Positions 1-8,111 of a stretch of 64,000 bases of DNA are shown in pieces (positions within the stretch are counted from its first letter, which is position 1; the number at the start of each line of letters is the position of its first letter). The notes below the pieces were generated by a model. That model worked only from the letters and a program-made list of their open reading frames with translations, ran no database searches and was not told the DNA's origin. The DNA lies in NCBI GenBank assembly GCA_037045455.1, contig JBAOIN010000003.1:186001-250000 (forward strand). Direction: 5' to 3'. The position numbers and the translations under genes were made by a program. Source of the stretch: JADKAV01 sp037045455 (GTDB taxonomy: Bacteria > Actinomycetota > Actinomycetes > S36-B12 > UBA10799).

Positions 1-2019
1 GCACGGGCAGCCAACCCCGCCTTGCGGTCGATCAAGTCGGCCACCCTGCTGTCGATCGTGCTCGCCGCCAGGATGCGCCATGCCGTCACGGGCTGGTCCT
101 GACCGATGCGGTGCACGCGGTCGATCGCCTGGGTCTGCTCCGCCTGCGTCCAGGGCAACTCGGCGAGCACCAGGTTCGAGGCGACGTGCAGGTTCAGCCC
201 GACGCCGGCGGCACTCAGCGAGCACACCGCCACCGCGACGTCCGGGTCCTTCGTGAACGCGTCGATGGCTGCCTGCCGGGCCTTGCCGGTCTGACCGCCG
301 CGGATCGAGCAGTACCCAATCCCGCGGGAGGCGAACGTCTGCTCGGCGCTGTCCATGACGTCGATGTGCTTGGCGAAGAAGACGACCTTGCCCACGTTGC
401 CGACCAGCTGTGCGGTGTAATCGGCCGCCAGGCCGGCCTTGGCCTGTCCGATCTTGCGCATCATCGTGAACACGTTGTCGGAAGTCTTCGAGTCCTTCTC
501 CTGCTTGCGGGCCCAGGCGGCGACCCGCTGCACGACGGTATGGTCGATGCCCTCGACCCGGCGCTCCGCGGACTGGCGCCGGATGGCCGCGTCGTAGCGC
601 TTGCACCAACGCTTCGGTGAGTTGCTCCTGGGACTGCCGGATCGAGCGCGCGGCGGGCCCCTCGAGTTCCACGGGAAGGTCCGCCACCCGGCGGTCGGCG
701 ATGTCTGCGGCGACGTCGATCTTGCGCCGCCGGACGATCCCCTGGTCGATGACGCAGCGCCGGGCAGCCGCATAGAAGCCGGGGTCGCCGGGCACCAGGC
801 CGGTCGCCTCGAGTGCCTTCATCAGGTCGAGGATCGGCTTGGTGCCGTCGATCCAGCCGAGGAACTCCCAGATGGCCAGGAAGTCATCGAGGTCGTTGAT
901 CAACGGCGTACCCGTCAGCGCCATGAGCAGCGGGTTGCCGGTGCGAGTACGGATGCGACGCGAGATCTCCAGAACGTTCTGCGAGCGCTGCGACGTCTTG
1001 TTCTTGATGAAGTGGGCCTCGTCGACGATCATGCCCCGGAACCCGAAGTCGACCAGCCAGCCCCGGTGGCGGTCGAGGAGTTCGTAGTTGACGATGACGA
1101 TGTCGGCGAAGGTGTCGGCGGACTCGCCGTCGCTGTGAATCACCGTGGCCGTTCGCGCCGGCGTCCACAGATTCACCTCGCGCGCCCAGTTCATCTTGAC
1201 CACGTTGGGAACCACGACCAGCAGCGGATATGCGGTCGCGACCTGTGCGGACAGCAGCGCCTGGGCGGTCTTGCCCAGCCCGGGCTCGTCGGCGAGCAGG
1301 AACGTCCGATGGCCCTGAGCGGCCGCGGCGACGACCTGGGCCTGGTGCTTCATGAGGTGCAGTTCAGGGGCCACGGGAGCATCGTCCGGATCAGGCAAAG
1401 GCATGCAGGAGGCGGCAACGTCGGTGCTCTGCTCGAAGGAGCGCAGCAATGGCCCGAGTAGTTCCCACCCCGCCAACCGCTGCGCCCGGACCTCCACCTG
1501 GCGGCGTGCCGCCTCGATGTCGGGGGGCATGAAGGGATTGGCCAACTGCCGCGCCAGCACCGACTGCGGAACCACCTGCCCCGATGGCTCTTCTCGTTCC
1601 ACGACAGGCGCCGGGGCTTCTTCGATTCCCGCGGCCTCCAGAAGTTCGCGTCGCTGCACCTGCCCCAGTTCGCTGAGTTGACTGTCCTCGCCGAGCAGGG
1701 CGAGCAGGGAGGTGTCCCGGGCGCCGGTCTGCGCGAGGATCTTGGCGATTCCGTCAAGGCGTTTGAGGTAGGCGGTCTTGGCCGCGGCCGGCATCTTCTC
1801 GTCGGACAGAACCCGGGCGCGCTCTTCGCGGGTGACGAAGGCGATGACCTGGAACCTCGACCGCACCGAGGGCCGGTTGTCTCCCTTGGCGATCGCGTTC
1901 TGGACCTGGGTGACCGCCTGCGCGAGGACGGGCAGCAACCCCTGGTTGTCTTTCGCGCGCGATCGCCGCGCGGTGCTCGCAGTGCGAGTGCGCGTACGCT
2001 GACGACGCCGTAGCGCCAC
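1..2019 (-). CDS. SNF2-family DNA/RNA helicase, partial, frameshifted
   Basis: ATP-dependent SNF2/SWI2 helicase-like protein that runs off the left edge, so its C-terminus is missing. The GTG start at 2019 has an AGGAGG just upstream. An N-terminal region of about 230 residues precedes the Walker A motif ADEPGLGKT (Lys about residue 250); the DEAH box lies at about residues 333-336 and the motif VI sequence VHRIGQ at about 100-118. The frame used from 2019 stops making sense near position 604, and the conserved C-terminal helicase domain continues in another frame down to position 1. This is a single-base frameshift inside otherwise intact helicase motifs, so I suspect a sequence error. The family acts on nucleic acid or nucleoprotein; the substrate here is unknown. 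Confidence 0.85.
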   Translation of the reverse strand, partial: MALRRRQRTRTRTASTARRSRAKDNQGLLPVLAQAVTQVQNAIAKGDNRPSVRSRFQVIAFVTREERARVLSDEKMPAAAKTAYLKRLDGIAKILAQTGARDTSLLALLGEDSQLSELGQVQRRELLEAAGIEEAPAPVVEREEPSGQVVPQSVLARQLANPFMPPDIEAARRQVEVRAQRLAGWELLGPLLRSFEQSTDVAASCMPLPDPDDAPVAPELHLMKHQAQVVAAAAQGHRTFLLADEPGLGKTAQALLSAQVATAYPLLVVVPNVVKMNWAREVNLWTPARTATVIHSDGESADTFADIVIVNYELLDRHRGWLVDFGFRGMIVDEAHFIKNKTSQRSQNVLEISRRIRTRTGNPLLMALTGTPLINDLDDFLAIWEFLGWIDGTKPILDLMKALEATGLVPGDPGFYAAARRCVIDQGIVRRRKIDVAADIADRRVADLPVELEGPAARSIRQSQEQLTEALVQALRRGHPAPVRGAPGRGHRPYRRAAGRRLGPQAGEGLEDFRQRVHDDAQDRTGQGRPGGRLHRTAGRQRGQGRLLRQAHRRHGQRRADVRLPRDWVLLDPRRSDRQGPAGSHRRVHEGPGRRGGGVLAECRRRRAEPARRLEPGARRVALDAGGADPGDRPRAPHRSGPARDGMAHPGGEHDRQQGGRLDRPQGGVGCPC

Positions 2020-2210
2020 TGAACCTCCTACGTCGCCCCATCGAAAGGCGAACGGGCATCACGACCGGATGTCTCGCCCGGGGACAGGTTACTCGCACGA
2101 GGGCCGAAACCTGCACCTGGGACCGGGTCACTGCCGACCACTGGCCGTGAGCGCCGCGATGGGGCAGCCGCCGAAAGGACGATGCAGTTGTGCCCACACG
2201 TACCGCATGA

Positions 2211-2417
2211 TCAATTTGCCCAACCTCAACAGCGCTGCAGGCCGACATCGACGAGCTCAACCATCAGCTGAACCGGTGGGAGACGATCAAGAAGTTCGCT
2301 GTGCTTCCACGGGATCTGTCCGAGGAGGAGGGTGAGCTCACGGCCAGCCTGAAGGTGAAGCGCAACGTGGTCGAGAAGCACTTCCGCGACCTGATCGAGG
2401 CGATGTACGCGGGGTGA
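2211..2417 (+). pseudogene. C-terminal remnant of a long-chain acyl-CoA synthetase (FadD-like)
   Basis: An open stretch with no start codon (an in-frame stop lies at 2208-2210) encodes a sequence characteristic of the extreme C-terminus of AMP-forming long-chain fatty acyl-CoA ligases: ADIDELN, then IKKFAVLPRDLS, then LTASLKVKRNVVEKHF. The conserved Lys in LKVKRN is present. The adenylation core is absent and the upstream DNA does not encode it in any frame. I read it as a decayed gene end left by a deletion. The family call is firm for so short a piece; no function is expected. Confidence 0.7.
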
Positions 2418-2418
2418 T

Positions 2419-3000
2419 TCAGCCGGGCCAGTTCCTGGTCACGGCATCCCACAATGTGATCAACGGTTCCATCGCCGCGTCGAGGTCCTCCCACACGCTG
2501 GGTGCGAGGACACCCTTGGACGCGACCGCCAGGACGCTGACCGGATCGTCGGTGAGGCCGTACTGCCGAACCCAGGTCTGTGCGAAGGGGCGCAGCAGGC
2601 TGTGCACGGCCTGCGGAGTGAAACGCCAGTAGTCATCGGGATGGGCGTGGATGACGAAGTTGAATGGCACCGTCAGTATCAGGATGCCATCGGCGGCGAG
2701 CACGCGATGCAGTTCACTGAACGCCTGCCACGGCCGCTCGACGTGCTCCAGGGTGTCGATGGCGATCGCCGTTCCGATGGAGCCGTCGGGCAGTGCCAGC
2801 TCCTGCAGATCCAGAACCTGATCAACGCCCGGTCCGGGACGGATGTCCGCTCCCACGAAGCGCTGGCCGCCAAACAAGGGCCGGAGATCAGCGTCGATCG
2901 CCATGTCCGGGACCAAGTAGGAGCCGAATTCGTAGACCGGCTCGCGGGCTGGCAGCACCTGGGCGCACACCTGCGCGAATTGCCGACCGGAATCCAGCAT
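2419..3000 (-). CDS. Class I SAM-dependent methyltransferase (type 11)
   Basis: Protein of 193 residues with a compact Rossmann methyltransferase fold. The motif I region is YEFGSYLV (about residues 23-30), followed by an acidic loop VGADIRPGPG and the motif IAIDTLEHVERPW, whose TLEHV core is typical of Methyltransf_11 proteins; the beta-strand ILILTVPF follows. ATG start with AAAGGGG upstream. The substrate cannot be told from sequence; the closest general pattern is small soluble methyltransferases acting on glycans or small molecules. It ends two bases after the acyl-CoA ligase remnant on the other strand and is transcribed away from the M28 remnant. Confidence 0.8.
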   Translation of the reverse strand: MLDSGRQFAQVCAQVLPAREPVYEFGSYLVPDMAIDADLRPLFGGQRFVGADIRPGPGVDQVLDLQELALPDGSIGTAIAIDTLEHVERPWQAFSELHRVLAADGILILTVPFNFVIHAHPDDYWRFTPQAVHSLLRPFAQTWVRQYGLTDDPVSVLAVASKGVLAPSVWEDLDAAMEPLITLWDAVTRNWPG

Positions 3001-3059
3001 GGTGCCCCTTTGTCACGCGGCGACTTCGCGTCCTCACTGTACTGGTCGCCGCAGCTGGC

Positions 3060-3225
3060 ACTGGCGGATCGGCGGCCTGCGACACGTTGGCCAACGTCAA
3101 ACCAGCAGGCACTGGAGGAGATGGCCGACGCCACCGCCCACGCCATCGTCACGTTCGCCAACAGCACCCGTGATGTCAACGGCGTCGAGTCACCTGGTCA
3201 CGGCTGGCATGGGAACAAGGCGTAA
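3060..3225 (+). pseudogene. C-terminal remnant of an M28 (Streptomyces-type) aminopeptidase
   Basis: The translated pieces CDTLANV and QQALEEMADATAHAIVTFA, then STRDVNG, match the C-terminal pattern of secreted M28 aminopeptidases (a CDT/NVN segment followed by a long final helix and a ST.DVNG tail). The two pieces lie in different frames, separated by one extra base in an AAA run near 3108. Nothing upstream encodes the metal-binding core; the methyltransferase occupies the opposite strand. I interpret it as a degraded gene end. The assignment rests on a short segment, so it is moderate. Confidence 0.5.
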
Positions 3226-3291
3226 GAAGTGCCCATGGCGACGGCTGGTGGTGGAAGCGCTAGGCGCCTCGGCACCGGGATCGCAGGCCAG

Positions 3292-3799
3292 CTATCGACA
3301 CTTCATCCCGCCGACGAGTTGCACACCTTTGCTGACGTCCTCGTCCTCGGGTGCGAGGGCTGCAAAGCGCAGGACGCCACCCTTCTTCCGGAACCCGACG
3401 GCACCGGTCTGGACTTCCGGCGGCAGTGGGCCGGGATCGTGCGCGAAGTTGCTGTAGACCAGCCCCTTGGGCCCGTACAACTGGAACGACGCCGGCGTAC
3501 GTTGGCCGGGATAGATGGTGTACCGCTGGCCGTAGCCGGCGAACGGCTTGACGCGAACCACGAGCAGGTAGTCATCATCGGTTGAGCGGCCGCTCGCGAT
3601 GAAGGAGCCGTCCTTCTTCAGCGTGCACTTCCCCTTCAGCACATGTGTGACCACCGGCCCGATCTCGTAACCGACGCTGAGGCTGATCGCGATGCCGGGT
3701 CCGTGGTCGGCCGGCGGGGCTGCGTTCCCCGGGGCTCGCAGCAGCCGTCGCACCGGTCATCGACAGGGCCAGACAAATCACAGCGGGTACCGCTTTCAC
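3292..3799 (-). CDS. Secreted hypothetical protein, frameshifted after the signal peptide
   Basis: The N-terminus from the GTG at 3799 reads as a signal peptide (VKAVPAVICLALSMTGATAA). The mature part, GIAISLSVGYEIGPVV onward, lies in a neighbouring frame after a CCCCGGGG run near 3733. Joined, the product is about 168 residues, beta-rich, with a Cys in GKCTLKKDG and another in the C-terminal MKCR. I do not recognise a domain; the sequence mentions no catalytic motif. Export is inferred from the leader. The gene stands alone, divergent from the L,D-transpeptidase. The frameshift at a GC homopolymer is probably an error. Confidence 0.55.
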
Positions 3800-3867
3800 G
3801 TGATCAGTGTCGATCTTCGAACGTTCGTGGTCAATGTAGGAGTGCTGCCCCGCTTAGGGTGGGGGTC

Positions 3868-4611
3868 ATGTTCGCGGCTGTGCCTCCCGAGCCGGTTCGG
3901 CAGGTCGTCGTGGTGAGCGCGCAAGGGTGGCGCAGCCACGAGGCGACGTTGCGCCGGTTCCAGCGAGTGGCGGGTACGTGGCGCCAGGTCGGCACGAGTA
4001 CCCACGCCTGGTTGGGCAGCAACGGGCTGGCGGCGCATCGCACGCGGCAGCAGAACAGCGGGCAGACGCCGGCCGGAGTGTTCAGCCTGCCGCAGGCATT
4101 CGGCGCCGTCGCGGGCGGACAGGTGCGCTTGCCCTACCTGCGGATCACGCCGCACTCCTACTGGCCCTACGACCCGCGTGACCCGCGCACGTACAACGTC
4201 CTGCAGACTCGGCGAGCTTCCGACGCCAAATGGCGTGACGACGGGGAGTGGTCCGAGCGGTTGGCGTCGTACGGCAGTCAGTACCGGTACGCGGTGGTCA
4301 TCGGCTACAACCTGCCCAGCACGACCTACCGGGACTCGCTCCGGGAATGGCGCACAACAGCGCCCGCCCGTACGGACAAGGGTGGCGGGATCTTCCTGCA
4401 TGTGGATCGCGGCCGTCCGACCGCCGGATGTGTTGCGATCGGCGCGAGGCAGATGCGAGCCACGCTCACGTGGCTGGACCCGGCAGCCAATCCACGGATC
4501 GTGATCGGGCCGCGCACGCTCACCCGGAACTGGCGGCAGCGGGTGGCGTCTCGCGCGTCGGTTCCATCCAGCGCGCTCTGGCAGCCCGCGGCTCTTGGGC
4601 CCCGGTCGTGA
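3868..4611 (+). CDS. L,D-transpeptidase (YkuD/ErfK family)
   Basis: Protein of 247 residues carrying the YkuD active site: His178 in IFLHVDRGRP and Cys188 in TAGCVAI, the H...TxGC arrangement that forms the acyl-enzyme in L,D-transpeptidases. These enzymes make 3-3 peptidoglycan cross-links or attach proteins to peptidoglycan. A further conserved element is QNSGQTPAGVFSL, the substrate-loop type sequence preceding the core. No clear signal peptide follows the chosen ATG, although FAAVPPEPVRQVVVV is short and ambiguous, so export may need an upstream start or another route. RBS AGGGTGGGGG precedes the ATG. Single gene, divergent from the secreted hypothetical. Confidence 0.85.
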   Translation: MFAAVPPEPVRQVVVVSAQGWRSHEATLRRFQRVAGTWRQVGTSTHAWLGSNGLAAHRTRQQNSGQTPAGVFSLPQAFGAVAGGQVRLPYLRITPHSYWPYDPRDPRTYNVLQTRRASDAKWRDDGEWSERLASYGSQYRYAVVIGYNLPSTTYRDSLREWRTTAPARTDKGGGIFLHVDRGRPTAGCVAIGARQMRATLTWLDPAANPRIVIGPRTLTRNWRQRVASRASVPSSALWQPAALGPRS

Positions 4612-4675
4612 GAGTCCGGGTCGCCCGCATCTGTCTCCCAAACGGCTGTTCTTGACCGAACCTTCCCCGCCGCCT

Positions 4676-4708
4676 GGATGTTACGCTTAGGCTAGATCTG
4701 TAACATCC
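4676..4708. promoter_or_regulatory. Perfect dyad before the FAD oxidase-kinase operon
   Basis: GGATGTTAC (4676-4684) and GTAACATCC (4700-4708) form a perfect 9-bp inverted repeat with a 15-nt spacer, 20 bp before the FAD oxidase start. The symmetry, AT-richness and place fit an operator for a dimeric regulator. No regulator gene lies next to it in this window. The operator role is inferred. Confidence 0.6.
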
Positions 4709-4727
4709 GCGATCGAGGAGAACTGCC

Positions 4728-6407
4728 ATGGGTGCACCCCAACCGCAATGGCGGGAGAGCCTGGCTCGTCCGGGCAGCTTCCGGGACGTGTTCAGTTTCG
4801 ACCCCGCCGCGATCAAGCATCCGAGTGCGGGCTGGGTGCAGATGTTCAAGGACGAGTTCGGGATGACGGATGCCGATTTCGCAGCGCCCCGCAGCATCGG
4901 AGACGCGCCAGTCACGCTGGACCGGCCTGGCCTGGCAGTTGAGCACCGGGATGCGATCGGCGCGATCGTGGGCGACGAGAACGTCAGCGATACCGCCTTC
5001 GACCGGGTGCGCTACGGCCACGGCAAGACCCTCGACGAAAACGTCGCACTGCGCGCCGGCCGGGTCGGCGCGGTGCCCGATCTGGTGGTCCACCCGCGCG
5101 ACAAGCAGGACGTCGCCGCGATCGTCGCCTACTGCGCCGAACACGGAATCCCAGTCGTCCCGTACGGTGCCGGCTCGGGCGTCGTGCTGGGCAACCGTGC
5201 CGAGCGCGGGGGGATTGTGTTGGTCATGCGCACGCACATGAACAAGGTGCTGCGGATCAACGAGCGGAACATGACGGCGGTCGTGCAACCGGGCCTGCTC
5301 GGGCCCGCGTTCGAGGAGGCGCTGAACAACGCTCCGCAACGCTTCGGCACCAGCCGTGCCTTCACCTGCGGGCACTTCCCGCAGTCCTTCGAGATGGCGT
5401 CGGTCGGCGGCTGGATCACCGCGCTCGGCTCCGGTCAGGCCTCGACCTACTACGGCGATGCGTACAACCTGGTCATCTCCCAGGAGTACGTCACCCCGGT
5501 CGGCGAGATCCGCACCAAGCAGTACCCGGCGTCGGCTACCGGGCCGAAGGTCAACGACATCCTGAAGGGCAGCGAGGGCACGTTCGGCGTCCTCGTGGAA
5601 GCGACGCTGAAGATCTTCCGTTACACCCCGGAGAACACGCAGCGGTTCGCGTTCATGCTGCCGAACTGGGAGGCCGCCGTCGAGTTCAGCCGCGAGGTCG
5701 TGCAGGGCGAGTTCGGCATGCCCGCCGTGTTCCGGATCTCCGACCCGGAGGAGACCGAACGCGGGCTGGCGCTGAAGGGCTTCGACGCAGGTCTTGCCAA
5801 CAAGTTCCTCGTCAGCCGCGGCTTCAAGCCGTGGCAACGCTGTCTGTGCATCGGCACCGCCGAGGGGGAGAAGGGTTTCGCGAAGCACGTCGCGGCCCAG
5901 GCCAAGCGGATCGCCCGCGCTCACGGGGGGATGTCGCTGACCTCGCTGGCCACCAAGCAGTGGGAGCACGGTCGGTACTCCGACGCCTATATCCGTGAGG
6001 ACATCCTGGACTTCGGGATGATCATCGACACCCTCGAGACGTCGGTCACCTGGGAGAACATCTACGACGTGCACGCCGGAGTGCGGGAGTTCGTCAAGAG
6101 CCGGCCGGGCACCGTCTGCATGACCCACGCCTCGCACTTCTACCCGCAGGGGACCAACCTCTACTTCATCCTCGTTCTGAAGCCGGAGGACGAACAGGAG
6201 TTCTTCCGGTTCCGGGAGGCGGTGATCGACAAGATCCTCGAATGCGGAGGTTCGACCAGTCACCATCACGGCACCGGCAACCTGTTCGGGCCGCGGCTCG
6301 AGCAGTTCCTCGGATCGGTGGAGATGGACGTGCTGCGGGCGTTGAAACGACACTTCGACCCGTCCGGGATCATGAACCCGGGCAACACCTTGGGGCTGGG
6401 ATCATGA
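4728..6407 (+). CDS. FAD-linked oxidase, alkyldihydroxyacetonephosphate-synthase-like
   Basis: Protein of 559 residues in the vanillyl-alcohol-oxidase/PCMH superfamily: an FAD-binding domain at about residues 115-290 containing VVPYGAGSGVVLG, and an FAD-oxidase C-terminal domain ending in PSGIMNPGNTLGLG. The SHHHGTGN stretch (His512-514) is the signature shared with alkylglycerone-phosphate synthases (HHHGVGK in the family). Length suits AGPS-like proteins. The true substrate is unsure: AGPS makes ether-lipid precursors, but many bacterial relatives oxidise or rearrange other polyol phosphates. The start has GAGGAG at good spacing. The stop overlaps the kinase start by ATGA, so the two are translationally coupled and probably act in one pathway. 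Confidence 0.8.
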   Translation: MGAPQPQWRESLARPGSFRDVFSFDPAAIKHPSAGWVQMFKDEFGMTDADFAAPRSIGDAPVTLDRPGLAVEHRDAIGAIVGDENVSDTAFDRVRYGHGKTLDENVALRAGRVGAVPDLVVHPRDKQDVAAIVAYCAEHGIPVVPYGAGSGVVLGNRAERGGIVLVMRTHMNKVLRINERNMTAVVQPGLLGPAFEEALNNAPQRFGTSRAFTCGHFPQSFEMASVGGWITALGSGQASTYYGDAYNLVISQEYVTPVGEIRTKQYPASATGPKVNDILKGSEGTFGVLVEATLKIFRYTPENTQRFAFMLPNWEAAVEFSREVVQGEFGMPAVFRISDPEETERGLALKGFDAGLANKFLVSRGFKPWQRCLCIGTAEGEKGFAKHVAAQAKRIARAHGGMSLTSLATKQWEHGRYSDAYIREDILDFGMIIDTLETSVTWENIYDVHAGVREFVKSRPGTVCMTHASHFYPQGTNLYFILVLKPEDEQEFFRFREAVIDKILECGGSTSHHHGTGNLFGPRLEQFLGSVEMDVLRALKRHFDPSGIMNPGNTLGLGS

Positions 6408-7951
6408 GTGAATTCATCGTCGCCATCGACGCCGGGACACAGTCGATCCGAGCCGCGCTCGTGGACTACGAGGGCACGATCCACAAGATCGTGAAGACGC
6501 CCATCGAACCATATTTCTGCGAGGAACCCGGGTGGGCCGAGCAGCGCCCCGAGTACTACTGGCAACAGCTGTGCGAAACCACGCAGGCGTTGCTGGACGG
6601 GGTGCCGGCCGACGAACTCTTGGCGGCGACCCTGACGACCCAGCGCGTGACCATGGTCAACGTCGATGCTGACGGGCAGCCGCTGCGCCCGGCGATCGTG
6701 TGGCTCGACCAGCGGAAGGCGGACATGGGCAAGGTCCTGCCCCGCGTGGCCACGCCGTTCCTGAAAGCCGCTCGCGTGCACCCGTTGGTGGAGTACGCCA
6801 CCCAGTACTGCCGATCGAACTGGATCCAGCAGAACGAGCCAGAAGTCTGGGAGCGCACGCACAAGTTCCTGTACCTGTCCGGGTACTTCACCTTCCGCAT
6901 GACCGGGCAGTACGTGGACTCGACCGGCAACATTGTCGGCACGATCCCGTTCGACGTGAAGAAGTCCACGTGGGCCGGCTCGCTGGACCCCAAATGGCGC
7001 ATGTTCCCCATCGAGCGTGAGAAGCTGCCGGACCTGGTAGCTCCTACCGAACACCTGGGAGAGATCACTTCCGACGCGGCTGCCCAGGCCGGACTGCCCG
7101 AGGGGCTGCCGTTCGTGGCCGCATCCAGTGACAAGGCCTGTGACATCATCGGCTCCGGCTGCCTGACGCCGGAGATCGCCTGCGTGAGCTTCGGGACCAC
7201 CGCCACCATCAACACCCAGATTCAGAAGTACGTCGAGCTGCGGCCGATGTTGCCGCCCTACCCCTCGGCGGTGCCGGGGGAGTTCTACACCGAGGTCGCG
7301 GTCGTCCGCGGATTGTGGATGGTGTCCTGGTTCAAGGAGGAGTTCGGGCTGCAGGAGCGGCTGCTCGCCGCGGACTCCGGAGAAGCTCCCGAGGACCTCC
7401 TTGAGGAACTCGTGCGCGACGTGCCGGCCGGCTCGCAGGGGTTGATCTGCCAGCCCTACTGGACTCCCGGCCCCGACCTGGAGCCGTACGCGAAGGGAGC
7501 GGTGTTCGGTTTCGGCGACGTGCACACTCGCGCGCATTTGTACCGCGCGATCCTGGAAGGCATCGTGTTCGCGCTCAAGGACGGCTCGCTGCTCACCCAG
7601 CGCAAGAACGGGGTGCCGATCACCGAGGTGCGTGCCACGGGCGGCGGCTCCCGCAGCGACTCGATCATGCAGATGACCGCCGACATCTTCGACCTGCCGG
7701 CCTACCGTCCGCACACCCCGGAGACGTCGGTCGTCGGGGCGGCCATGAACGCCGCAGTAGGGATGGGCGTGTACGCCGACGTCGCGGAAGCCGCGTCGCA
7801 CATGACCCGGCGGGCTGAGGAGTTCACGCCGGATCCCGATACCCGCGACCTGTACCGGGAACTCTACGAACGGGTCTATGCCAAGTCGTACGGCCAGTTG
7901 CGCCCGCTGTACCAGGAAATCCAGCGAATCACGGGTTATCCGAAGTTGTAG
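6404..7951 (+). CDS. FGGY-family carbohydrate (polyol) kinase
   Basis: Protein of 515 residues with the two actin-like ATPase domains of FGGY kinases: the N-terminal phosphate-binding loop DAGTQSIRAAL (about residues 8-18), an IVWLDQRKA stretch, the second-domain CVSFGTTATINTQ and the C-terminal ATGGGSRSD followed by VVGAAMNAAVGMG. The family phosphorylates glycerol, xylulose, erythritol and similar sugars; the substrate is not resolved, though pairing with an AGPS-like oxidase suggests a glycerol-type or C3-C5 polyol route. It overlaps the oxidase stop by 4 nt. A 160-nt gap with nothing recognisable follows. Confidence 0.85.
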   Translation: MSEFIVAIDAGTQSIRAALVDYEGTIHKIVKTPIEPYFCEEPGWAEQRPEYYWQQLCETTQALLDGVPADELLAATLTTQRVTMVNVDADGQPLRPAIVWLDQRKADMGKVLPRVATPFLKAARVHPLVEYATQYCRSNWIQQNEPEVWERTHKFLYLSGYFTFRMTGQYVDSTGNIVGTIPFDVKKSTWAGSLDPKWRMFPIEREKLPDLVAPTEHLGEITSDAAAQAGLPEGLPFVAASSDKACDIIGSGCLTPEIACVSFGTTATINTQIQKYVELRPMLPPYPSAVPGEFYTEVAVVRGLWMVSWFKEEFGLQERLLAADSGEAPEDLLEELVRDVPAGSQGLICQPYWTPGPDLEPYAKGAVFGFGDVHTRAHLYRAILEGIVFALKDGSLLTQRKNGVPITEVRATGGGSRSDSIMQMTADIFDLPAYRPHTPETSVVGAAMNAAVGMGVYADVAEAASHMTRRAEEFTPDPDTRDLYRELYERVYAKSYGQLRPLYQEIQRITGYPKL

Positions 7952-8111
7952 ACCGGATGCGGCAGTTGATAGACAACGTGGCAGCGGGGGCTCAAGCAAC
8001 GGCGGCCTTGGAGCACAACCGGCACTAAGGGCGGTTTAACCCACCCGTATCTCCGATCTTTGCGATCTTTCTCGGGATGAGGCTGTAAGGGCATCGTCGA
8101 GGGAGCGCGCC

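Noticed and set aside
4692..7999. Long minus-strand open frames (553 and 577 codons) opposite the oxidase and kinase genes
   Set aside because: They mirror G/C-rich third positions of the real genes, have low-complexity Arg/His/Gly composition and no family features.
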